Shown piece after piece: positions 1 through 7,900 of a stretch of 13,617 nucleotides of DNA; position 1 is the first letter of the stretch; each line of letters opens with the position of its first letter. The notes under the pieces are model-generated. The model did not search any database. It was not told the DNA's origin and saw only the letters and a program-made list of their open reading frames with translations. The translations under genes were made by a program, and so were the position numbers. The DNA is from DATGIQ01 sp035295665 (GTDB lineage: Bacteria > Planctomycetota > Planctomycetia > Gemmatales > Gemmataceae): the NCBI GenBank assembly GCA_035295665.1, contig DATGIQ010000173.1, positions 1 to 13,617 of the forward strand. Direction: 5' to 3'.

Positions 1-1001
1 TCGGGATAGTTCGCACCGCGATGATGAAACGTGATCAGGTCGTAGGCCGTCAGGTGCCGCACCGTTTGCCGCAGGAGGTAGCCGAGAAAGTCAGCGACCG
101 CCCCGTGAGAAAGCTCGCCGCGGCTCCGCAGCGAGTGCAGAAACATCAGCATGTTGTCCACAAAGCCCGTGTACGGCGAGAGGGCGACCTCGTTGAAGAC
201 GGAGCGGCACAATCTCACGAACTCTGAGACAGTGTGGCCCATGATACACCACCGTTTCATGAAACGCTCGGCCGCGGGCTCGATGTCGTGGAGTGCCGTG
301 CTCCGCAACAAACATTCGAGGAGCTTGGCTTTCTCCAGCCAGGCCAGGTCGCCCTGCAAACCCTTTTCGATTAGCTCGGAAAAGGACCGCATCGGCGGCG
401 AGCCAGATTCGGCAGCGGTTCGATAAACGTAAGCGAGCTGACCCAGAGAGAACGCAGGCAACGGCGCTTCGACCGATTGCAACGGAAGCCGGCTACAGCC
501 GACCACCGCCTGGAAGAGCAGAGCGGCAACTTCGTCCTGCAATTCTTCGGCCGACAGGCAATCATCCAGTGCGATGGTCCCGATCAATTCGCGGATCCAT
601 TTGCATGTTTCCCGACTTTCATAAACCTGGTTGCCCGCATGGTAGCCTTCCCAGGTAAAGCAATACACCGCGCGGACGATCTGCAGCTGCCGGTGGATGG
701 CGTCGAGTTTCACGGACAGGATCGGTTCCGCCGTTCGGCCTTCAGATTCGACGCCGAACACGTTCCAGGACTCAAACGTCTGCCGCAACCGGGTCTGGGC
801 CGCGTCCAGGAGCCGTCCCCGATAAATCTCCCAGGGGATCGCTTCGGCAGCGGCGTGCTGCCATTCCAGGGCGAGAGGGTGGGTGACGAAGAAATGCGCC
901 GGCTGAATGGTCGCGGCCACGACTTCACGAATCGTGGAAAGCGGAAGCGGACAAGTTGCGGCCGCACCGGCGACCGAAGTGAATTCTTGACGAAAACGCA
1001 T
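1..1001 (-). CDS. Protein of unknown function, 3' end cut by window edge
   Basis: The minus strand is open from the ATG at 1001-999 to the left edge: 333 codons without a stop, and no stop codon in view. The start is preceded by GGGGAAAA about 6 nt upstream, a weak purine-rich ribosome site. Translation begins MRFRQEFTSVAGAAATCPLP and reads as a soluble, mostly helical protein with many Leu, Ala, Glu and Trp residues (for example WEIYRGRLLDAAQTRLRQTF near residues 57-76 and FTWEGYHAGNQVYESRETCKW near 116-136). I see no signal peptide, membrane helix, catalytic motif or family I can name. The sequence is plausible protein with balanced composition, whereas the opposite-strand reading frames over this stretch are Arg/Pro-rich. 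It is divergent from the cysteine-rich gene at 1247, with a 245-bp gap between the two starts. The C-terminus is missing, so the function is not assigned. Confidence 0.75.
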   Translation of the reverse strand, partial: MRFRQEFTSVAGAAATCPLPLSTIREVVAATIQPAHFFVTHPLALEWQHAAAEAIPWEIYRGRLLDAAQTRLRQTFESWNVFGVESEGRTAEPILSVKLDAIHRQLQIVRAVYCFTWEGYHAGNQVYESRETCKWIRELIGTIALDDCLSAEELQDEVAALLFQAVVGCSRLPLQSVEAPLPAFSLGQLAYVYRTAAESGSPPMRSFSELIEKGLQGDLAWLEKAKLLECLLRSTALHDIEPAAERFMKRWCIMGHTVSEFVRLCRSVFNEVALSPYTGFVDNMLMFLHSLRSRGELSHGAVADFLGYLLRQTVRHLTAYDLITFHHRGANYP

Positions 1002-1052
1002 CGTTTTTCCCCGATAGAGCGGTTCGGCCCGCAAAGTTCACGGTCTCAACGC

Positions 1053-1058
1053 ATTTTA
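1053..1058 (-). promoter_or_regulatory. Possible -10 element for the leftmost gene
   Basis: TAAAAT on the minus strand lies about 50 nt upstream of the ATG at 1001, in the 245-bp gap between divergent genes. No good -35 hexamer sits 16-18 nt further upstream, so this is only a weak candidate. I found no convincing promoter for the plus-strand gene in the same gap. Confidence 0.15.
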
Positions 1059-1246
1059 CCAATGGCAAAAGGAAGGGGTTCTACCGACTGTATGGCATCT
1101 ATGTGCCGCGGATCGGCGACTCGGGCTATTGAATTCGTTGCCGGATGCCGAACCGTAAAAGTGAGAGGTGCCGATGGAATCGGAGTCATTGGGAAAGTCC
1201 GGCTAGCTTCACAAGCGGCTGGGCTCCCGGCAGGGAGAGCGTGATC

Positions 1247-1885
1247 ATGAAGAATGCCTGTGCAGTGATGGCAGTGATGTCCCTACTCCTGGCCGCAAAC
1301 CCCGGCCGGTCCCAGGATGCGGGCACGCCGGCCAAGGGTCACACCCTTCAGCAGCGCATGGACGGATGGAACCGGCTCCGGCCCGTGAGCCAAACGGAAG
1401 CCATGCCGGCAATGGAATCAGCGAGCCCACTTCCCGCGGCCGAAGCCGCACCGCCTCTGCCGCAGGCCGGGATCGCGCCGGTTGCTCCGCTGGAAGCGCA
1501 CTGCCTCATGGGACCGGGGCACAAGCCCTGCTGGGAGCAACTGGACGATTGGCTCACCTATCGGCCGCTCAGCCAGAACTGCTGCAACTGCTTCCCCAAA
1601 TGTACGCCCTGTTGTCCTCCCCCGCTGTACTCGTTCTTCATTGGCAACTGCTGCGTCAACCCTGCCGGGCCGGTCTGTGCGGGGCGATGTGGGCATGGCG
1701 CGCCCATCGATTGCCGGCACTGCGTTACAGCATGGTGGGAAGGGATCCATAATGCCCCACTATGGCCAGGCAATGTCAGTGTCTCTGTTCGTCACCATCT
1801 GAGCGATATGTTCTTCTACCTCGGCAAGAACTGCTCCCCGGAGTCTCCTCCCGTCTACGAGACGCCGGCGGAACAGCAGAATTAG
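1247..1885 (+). CDS. Small secreted cysteine-rich protein, unknown function
   Basis: 212 residues. The reading frame is open further upstream, but the start at 1247 is preferred: AGGGAG at 1232-1237 is a good ribosome site 9 nt before the ATG, and translation from there gives a clean Sec signal peptide (MKNACAVMAVMSLLLAANPG, ending near Ser-Gln at 21-22). After a Pro/Ala-rich stretch (about residues 60-80), the second half carries about 15 cysteines, several in adjacent pairs: NCCNCFPKCTPCCPPP, then IGNCC and a GRCGHG element. It also has conserved-looking aromatics (WEQLDDWLTYRPLS; TAWWEGIHNAPLW). The paired cysteines suggest disulfide bonding or metal binding outside the cytoplasm. I know no named family for it; it looks like a planctomycete-type secreted protein. 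It is followed 29 nt later by a strong hairpin and seems to be a single-gene unit. The secretion call is firm; the function is unknown. Confidence 0.8.
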   Translation: MKNACAVMAVMSLLLAANPGRSQDAGTPAKGHTLQQRMDGWNRLRPVSQTEAMPAMESASPLPAAEAAPPLPQAGIAPVAPLEAHCLMGPGHKPCWEQLDDWLTYRPLSQNCCNCFPKCTPCCPPPLYSFFIGNCCVNPAGPVCAGRCGHGAPIDCRHCVTAWWEGIHNAPLWPGNVSVSVRHHLSDMFFYLGKNCSPESPPVYETPAEQQN

Positions 1886-1914
1886 AAAACCTGGCGTGTG
1901 CGTAAAGCGATGGG

Positions 1915-1983
1915 ACACAAGCTCTCAGTGCCCGCGATCGGCTGCGGCGTACCAAGCCGTTGCGGGTGCTCGGGGGCTTGTGT
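1915..1983 (+). repeat. 69-nt nested hairpin downstream of the Cys-rich gene
   Basis: The outer arms 1915-1935 and 1962-1983 pair along their whole length with G-U wobbles and one bulged C at 1971: ACACAAGC with GCTTGTGT, then TCTCA with TCGGGG, then GTGCCCGC with GCGGGTGC. The stem continues inward through CGGCT (1939-1943) and AGCCG (1955-1959) to an 11-nt loop. It lies 29 nt after the stop codon at 1885. No T-tract follows on either strand, so it is not a canonical intrinsic terminator. It could be a U-less terminator, a 3'-end stabilising structure, or a short repeat element. The pairing is seen directly; the role is inferred. Confidence 0.6.
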
Positions 1984-2042
1984 TGGCTACAAATCGAGAC
2001 AGTCCTCCGGACCGGCATCTGAAGACTTAGCCCATTCGTCCG

Positions 2043-2071
2043 TTGCAATCCCCGCTTCGAGCCATTAAAAC
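2043..2071 (+). promoter_or_regulatory. Candidate sigma-70-like promoter for the FHA/zinc-ribbon unit
   Basis: TTGCAA (2043-2048) and TAAAAC (2066-2071) are separated by 17 nt, and each matches four of six consensus positions. Transcription would begin near 2078, leaving a leader of about 44 nt before the ATG at 2122. It lies downstream of the 1915-1983 hairpin, which fits an independent promoter. Planctomycete promoters are poorly defined, so this is tentative. Confidence 0.3.
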
Positions 2072-2121
2072 CAATAGAAGCAGCCCGGACGCCGTCGCCC
2101 TTTCCCGAGAGTGCTCAAACC

Positions 2122-3057
2122 ATGGCCCTTCTGATGCGTGTTTACTTGAACGCCGTCTTCGGGGCGCTGGGCGGCCTCCTGGGTTGGCTTCTGTTTGGGA
2201 TTTTCGGCGACAAGCAGTATTCCAGCATCGGACAGCAGCTCCTGGGCGGAGCCTTAATCGGCGGCCTGATCGGCTACCTGGTGGTCAGTGTCGAGGCCAT
2301 CCGTGACCGATCCCTGCTTCGATTTTGCCGGCTGGCGAGCTATGGGGTGATCTTGGGAGCCCTGGGCGGAGCGCCGGGAAACGTAGTCGGCGAACAAGTG
2401 AATTATCAGCTGGTCCAGGGTCTGCTTTCGGCCCCTTCCCTGCGCAGTGTGGGCGAGATCTTCTCACGCGGGCTGGGCTGGATGTTTTTAGGTTTGGCCA
2501 TCGGCCTGGGTGAAGGGATTGCGGCCCGGTCGCTCGGCAAGCTGAGTTACGGGACGCTGGGCGGCGCCATCGGCGGCCTGGTCGGAGGTGCACTTTTTGG
2601 GTTGTTGAAAGAGTTGGAGAAAGGGTCGCCCGGATCCAGCCATGTCTGGGGCGGCGCCATGGGGTTGGTCATCCTGGGAGCCTGTATCGGCGGCTTGTCC
2701 GCCTTGGTCCAGGCGGTTTTCCAACCGGCTTCTGTCAGGGTGCTGCGGGGCTGGCAGGAAGGCCGGGAATATCCGCTCCTGAAAGCCGAAAGTTCCCTAG
2801 GTCGCGATGAGGCCGTCGACATCCCCCTGTTTCGGGACATGCGCGTGGAGAAACATCACGCCCTGATCCAGCGCGACGGCAACCGGTTCATTTTGCACAA
2901 CCGCCAAGCCCCACCGGACCAGACCCGCGTCAACGATGAGCCGGTACCTTCCCACCGCGACCTGCGCGATGGCGATCGTATTCAGCTCGGAAATATCGTG
3001 CTCCGTTTCCAGATGCGCTCCCCATCGTTGCGTCACCCTGTCCCCACCTCCCCCTGA
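2122..3057 (+). CDS. Multi-pass membrane protein with C-terminal FHA domain
   Basis: 311 residues. Residues 1-200 contain about six hydrophobic Gly-rich segments (roughly 10-27, 38-58, 70-90, 114-132, 143-162, 175-200) with repeated GALGG/GGLIG glycine-zipper patterns. Residues about 204-297 fit a forkhead-associated (FHA) domain: LGRD at 226-229, the EKHHALI strand at 243-249, VND at 270-272, and DGDRIQLGNIVLRF at 283-296. FHA domains usually bind phosphothreonine peptides. Here the usual Ser of the SRxH motif is Glu (VEKHHA) and the NG pair is ND, so phospho-binding is not assured. The ribosome site is weak (GAGAG, 2107-2111). The stop is followed 3 nt later by the next start, so the two genes are almost certainly co-transcribed. 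By family logic the FHA domain is cytoplasmic and could read phosphorylation by the kinase encoded on the opposite strand; that link is inference. Confidence 0.85.
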   Translation: MALLMRVYLNAVFGALGGLLGWLLFGIFGDKQYSSIGQQLLGGALIGGLIGYLVVSVEAIRDRSLLRFCRLASYGVILGALGGAPGNVVGEQVNYQLVQGLLSAPSLRSVGEIFSRGLGWMFLGLAIGLGEGIAARSLGKLSYGTLGGAIGGLVGGALFGLLKELEKGSPGSSHVWGGAMGLVILGACIGGLSALVQAVFQPASVRVLRGWQEGREYPLLKAESSLGRDEAVDIPLFRDMRVEKHHALIQRDGNRFILHNRQAPPDQTRVNDEPVPSHRDLRDGDRIQLGNIVLRFQMRSPSLRHPVPTSP

Positions 3058-3060
3058 CCC

Positions 3061-4830
3061 ATGCTTCAGTGCCCCCGCTGCCACCGGACCAATCCCGCCG
3101 AAGCGATCTTCTGCTACTTCGATGGATCCGAGCTGCGCCGGGCCGGGGTCCGCGAGGATGGAAATCGGGACGTTCCGCTGCCGCACCCGTTCGTGTTTCC
3201 TTCCGGGCGAAGTTGCCAAACCTACGAGGACCTCATTCAAGCGTGTCAGGCCGAGTGGGAAGTGGCCCGCGACCTGATGAGCCAGGACGTGTTTCGCCAT
3301 TTCTTCGCAACGGCTGGCCGGATCGACCTGGCCCAGGCCGCCCTCCAGGCCAAGGGCCATCCCGATCCCGATATCGCGCTCGATAACTTCCTGGCCAGCC
3401 TGCCAGCCAAGGGAGAGCGACGGCCGAGCCTCGATCTCAATTTGCGCCGGCTCAACCTGGGCAAATTGCACGTCGGGGAAACCCGGCAGATCCGGTTGGC
3501 CGTGGTCAACCAGGGCAACGGACTGCTCCAGGGCACGCTGACGGTTGCGGACGGAACCAGCTGGCTCCGCCTCGGGGAAGGGAGAGGCAACGGGCAATGC
3601 GCCATCAAGACCATCCACCAGCAAGAAATCACCGTGCGGGTTGATACGCGTGGCCTGGCGGCTCCCCATCAGTATTCCGCGAAGCTGACGATCATCACCA
3701 ACGGCGGCATTGTCGAGGTTCCCGTCGGGCTCGACCTGGAAGTCCAGCCGTTCGCTCAACCGCCGTTTCAGGGAGTCTGTAGCCCGCGCGAAATGGCGGA
3801 GCGAATGCGCACGGATCCGAAGCCCGCGGTGCCGCTCTTGGAAAGCGCTGAGGTTGCACGCTGGTTTGAAGGCAACGGCTGGACCTACCCGGTGACCGAG
3901 CCGACAGCGCCGGGAGTGGCAGCGGTGCAGCAGTTCTTCGAAGGGATGGGCCTATCCAAGCCGCCGGTCGTCCAGCTCAACCCAACCGCGATTTCCCAAA
4001 GCTGCGTTGCCGGAGAAGTCGTACACGGACAGCTGGTGCTGCGGACTGGTGCCCGCAAGTGGGTCTACGCACGGGCCGAGAGCGATGCCCCCTGGCTCCG
4101 CTTGCCCCAGCCCAGCGTCAGCGGTCCCCAGCAGACCATCCTCGCCTTCGAGGGACAATCGCAGCATCTTCAGCCGGGCCGGGTCCACGAAGCAAACCTC
4201 ACGATCACCGCCAACGCCGGGCAAGTGCTCCGGGTGCCAATACGCCTGGAAGTGCAGCCGGCGACTGCCGCCGTTATCCGTCCTTCCCGATCCCGGACGA
4301 CGCAGCACACACCACCGCCGATCATTGTCGGTGCGGCAGCCGGTTTGGTGTTCCGCCTCATGCTCGTCCCGCCGACAGCCTTCTGGCTCGGGCCGCCGGC
4401 TGCCAGCGCGGCCGCCATGAACTCTTTCATGAGGCATTTTGTGTTGCTAACCTGGTGGGTGGGGGCCGTCGCCGGAGCAAGCTTGTTGTGGAAGCGTGGC
4501 CAGCGCAAGACCGACCTCGTATACGGCTTGATCGCCGGAGCCGTGGCCGGGCTCGTTGGCAGCGCCACACTGGCTTGTTTCATTCCCGCGCTGGATTGGC
4601 TGCCACGTTTCCTTGGCAGCAGGACATCCGGATTCCCTTCGGTTAGATGGCCGGCGGAAATCGTGCTGGCGGCGGCAAGCTGGGCATTCTGGGGTGCCCT
4701 GGCCGGCCTGGGGCTGAGTTACGCCGGCCCGCGGGGCCGCTCCATTTTGAGCGGCTTGGCCCGGCTGCTTGCTTGGCTCTGCCGATTGTGCCGCCTGAAG
4801 CGCGTGGCCGCCTATTTCGAACCTGCTTGA
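3061..4830 (+). CDS. Zinc-ribbon protein with two Ig-like/BACON-like segments and C-terminal membrane helices
   Basis: 589 residues. The N-terminus MLQCPRCHRTNPAEAIFCYF is a zinc-ribbon-like knuckle with Cys4, Cys7 and Cys18; a standard fourth Cys is absent (FCYFDG), and His8 could substitute. Residues 52-115 are a helical region. Two beta-sandwich-like segments follow, about 121-230 and 302-400; each has the WLRL core (TSWLRLGE, APWLRLPQ) and ends in a strand pair followed by EVQP, recalling BACON/Ig-like folds. Between them (about 240-300) is a helical linker with WFEGNGWTYPV. The C-terminal part (about 420-575) holds four hydrophobic segments near 420-444, 459-477, 486-510 and 531-555. There is no ribosome site before the start: the upstream 15 nt are C-rich (CACCTCC), so translation probably depends on the FHA gene ending 3 nt earlier. 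A membrane scaffold or adaptor role is plausible but unproven. Confidence 0.8.
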   Translation: MLQCPRCHRTNPAEAIFCYFDGSELRRAGVREDGNRDVPLPHPFVFPSGRSCQTYEDLIQACQAEWEVARDLMSQDVFRHFFATAGRIDLAQAALQAKGHPDPDIALDNFLASLPAKGERRPSLDLNLRRLNLGKLHVGETRQIRLAVVNQGNGLLQGTLTVADGTSWLRLGEGRGNGQCAIKTIHQQEITVRVDTRGLAAPHQYSAKLTIITNGGIVEVPVGLDLEVQPFAQPPFQGVCSPREMAERMRTDPKPAVPLLESAEVARWFEGNGWTYPVTEPTAPGVAAVQQFFEGMGLSKPPVVQLNPTAISQSCVAGEVVHGQLVLRTGARKWVYARAESDAPWLRLPQPSVSGPQQTILAFEGQSQHLQPGRVHEANLTITANAGQVLRVPIRLEVQPATAAVIRPSRSRTTQHTPPPIIVGAAAGLVFRLMLVPPTAFWLGPPAASAAAMNSFMRHFVLLTWWVGAVAGASLLWKRGQRKTDLVYGLIAGAVAGLVGSATLACFIPALDWLPRFLGSRTSGFPSVRWPAEIVLAAASWAFWGALAGLGLSYAGPRGRSILSGLARLLAWLCRLCRLKRVAAYFEPA

Positions 4831-4845
4831 GCCCCCGATCGAGGA

Positions 4846-4929
4846 GCGACGGACCAAGAATTTCTGGCGAAATCCCGCCGGTACTTCAGCGGGACGGTAC
4901 CTCGTTAAACTCTTGAAGGCCACCGTCGC
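4846..4929. terminator. Weak inverted repeats in the convergent gap
   Basis: The 121-bp gap between the two converging units holds GCGACGG (4846-4852) paired with CCGTCGC (4923-4929), enclosing a smaller hairpin TCCCGC (4873-4878) / GCGGGA (4889-4894). There is no T-tract on either strand. A bidirectional terminator is expected at this position, but the sequence support is modest. Confidence 0.25.
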
Positions 4930-4951
4930 ACGGACCCGGAGGCGAACGGAG

Positions 4952-7900
4952 TCAGGGACCTGTCTTGTCTCCCTTTGCTAACTCGGCGCAGATTTTGGCC
5001 CGATGGGCGGCGAGCACTTCGTTCGCAGGCGCCGTCTCGATCCAACGCAGGTGCCATCTAGCGGCGGCCGGGTTTCCTGATTTCAAACAATCCTCGGCCT
5101 CACGCAGATGCCAGGTGAAGTGGTGCTGCGAAGAAGGGGCCTCCGTGAGGCGGGGCTGCTCCGGTTCGGTGTCGTCGGCAGCATGCCACAGCCGCACCGC
5201 CTTGTCCAGGCTCGCCGTCACCAGCAGCTTGCCGTCCGGGGCAAACATCAGCTGAGTGATCTGGCCCGTGTGACCCTTGAGCGTGAACCGCTCCAGCCCA
5301 GTGACTACATCCCAAAGCTTCACGGTAAAGTCGTAACCTCCCGACGCCAACGTCTTACCGTCGGGAGCAAATGCGACCACGGTAACGGAGGCCATATGCC
5401 CCTTCAAAGTCGCACGTTCCTTTCCCGTGGTTGGGTCCCACAGCCTGACGGTTCCATCCCAACCGGCGCTGGCCAGCGTCTTGCCGTCCGGGGCAAAAGC
5501 GGCATGCATGCAACCGCCCGTATGCCCCGCCAGGGTAAATCGCAGCAGCCCAGTGGCCACGTCCCACAGCTTGATGGTTTTGTCTTCCGCTGCCGTCGCC
5601 AATGACTGGCCATCCGGGGCAAACACCATGGACCAGACATGGCTCGTATGCCCCTTGAGGAGCGTGCGTTCCTGTCGTTTGGCCACGTCCCACAGCCGCA
5701 CTGTTTTATCCCAGCTGTGCGAAGCCAATATCTTGCCGTCCGGCGTGAAGGCCGCGCCAATGACGCCCTCGGTGTGGCCCGGAAGGACGGCCAATTGCTT
5801 CCCCGTGGCCATGTCCCACAGCCGCACCGTCTTATCCTTACTGGCTGTGGCCAAGGTCTTGCCATCCGAGGAAAACGCCACAGAACTAACGTTATCGCTG
5901 TGCCCCTGGAAGCTGGCTTGCGCCTGCCCTGTACCCAGATCCCAGAGCGTCACGGTCTGACCATGGATCGCGGCCACCGTCTTGCCGCCGGGCGCAAGCT
6001 GGGCACCAGGCCCGTACTGGAAGAGTCCTTCCAACCGAACGATACCCGGCTCGGGGTCCGCGGTGACATCCCAGAACTTGACGGTCTGGTTCCAAGGTGC
6101 CGAGGTTGCCAACAACATGGTACCATCCGGTGAAAACGCCACGAAATTGACTCTGCCGATGTGCCCACGGAAGGTGGCCCGCACCTCCTTCGTTGTTAGA
6201 TCCAACAGCCTTACGACCCCGGAACCGTTTCCTACCGCCAGCGTCCGGCCGTCGGGGGCAAACGCGGCCCCCCATGCCTGCATGGGTACGGTCCAAGTGG
6301 CCCGTTCCTCCCCGGTGGCCACGTCCCTGAGCTTCACGTAGCCGGGAGCAGTGGGAAGGAACGGATGACCTTCCGTCGTGACCACGGTCTTGCCATCCGG
6401 GGCAAACGCGGGTACACCGATCGCGTAACCAGGACGCCCAGAGAGGTTGGCTCGCTTTTGGCCGGTGGCGACGTCCCACAAATGACCCACGCCCCAGGAA
6501 GGGCTGGTTCTTTCACCGATCGTCGCTAACACTTTATTGTCGGGAGAAAAGAACACGGCACCAATCCTATGATACTCCCCTGCGAGCGTGACCCGCTCCT
6601 GGCCCGTGGCCAGATCCCACAGCTTCGCCGTCCCATCTTCGCCCCCCGTGGCCAACAGTTTGCCATCCGGACTATAGGCTATACTCCGAATTGCGCCCTT
6701 ATGCCCCGCAAGGGTGGCCCGCTCTTTGCGGGAGGCCGGGTCCCACAGCTTCGCGGTCCCGTCTCCGCCCCCCGTGGCCAACAGCTTGCCATCCGGACTA
6801 TACGCCACCGGCCCGACTGCGCCTGTATGCCCCGTGAGGGAGGCCCGCTCCACCCCTGTGGCCACATCCCACAGCCGCACGATGCCTTCTGCATTCCCCG
6901 CGGCCATCGTGCTGCCGTCGGGGCCAAAAGCCAGGAATGGGAAGCAATTCGTGGGTACCCTGGACAGAGCAGCTCGTTGCTTTCCCGTAGCCACGTCCCA
7001 CAGCCGCAGCGTTCCGTCAGCATTCACCGTGGCCAAGGTTTTGCCATCCGGAGCGAAACCGCTCCAAGCAAAGCCCATCGGATCGCGCCAACTGAATCGC
7101 TCGCGGTGCAGCCGCCGCCAGAGATGAAACCACCCGAACCCGCGCAGGTCTTCCTGGCCTGGCTGGGGACGCATGCCATTGAGCAACTCCACCACATACC
7201 CGTCGTGCTCACCTTCAAAAGCCTGGAGAGCCAGATTCATGTCCCTGGCATAGCGTACACGCAACTGGAAGTCCACGGCTTCGGCCCGCAGCTCTTCCGC
7301 CGCCGCATGCAACATTACGGCCGCCGCACGCTGCTTGTTGGCTTCGTCGATTGCCGTGGTCAGCTGGCCGTTATACCACAGGGCGATGCCCACCCCAACC
7401 AGGGCCAATGAGGCCAAGCCGCTCACGCCCAGTAACGCCGCCAGCGCCGGCCGGCGCTTCATCCACTTGACGACTCGCTCCCCCGTGCGAATCGGCCGGG
7501 CCTGGATCGGCTTGCCCGCCAGGAACCGGCGCAGGTCGTCCGCCAAGGCCTCGGCACTGGCGTAGCGGTTGTGCGGCTCTTTCTGCAAACACTTCAAGCA
7601 GATCGTGTTCAGATCGCGCGGCACCTTGGGCTGCAAACGCACCACCGAGACCGGCTCCTCCGCTTGCACTTGCCGCAAGGTCTCCAGCGGCGTCTCCCCC
7701 CGAAACGGCGGCCGGCCGGTCAAGACCTCGTACAGGATCGCTCCCAAGGCATAGAGATCGACCGCCGGGCCGAGGTCCTTGCAGTGGCCCCGAGCTTGCT
7801 CCGGTGCCATGTAGCTGGGCGTACCCAGAGTGGTCCCGCTCTGCGTCTGGAAGCCGGGGGTTGACTCCCCCGGCTCGCCAAAGAGCTTGGCCAAGCCAAA

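Noticed and set aside
477..1244. 255-codon plus-strand open frame at the left end
   Set aside because: It is antisense to the open minus-strand frame 1-1001, has no ribosome site, and its translation is Arg/Gly/Pro-rich without recognisable motifs. The minus frame reads as ordinary protein.
2797..3759. 320-codon minus-strand open frame
   Set aside because: It lies opposite the FHA domain and the zinc-ribbon gene, both recognisable by motif; it is a codon-bias shadow in GC-rich DNA.
5171..7087. Regularly spaced repeats considered as a CRISPR-like array
   Set aside because: The units are in-frame WD40 blades of about 126 bp with diverged sequence and no unique spacers.
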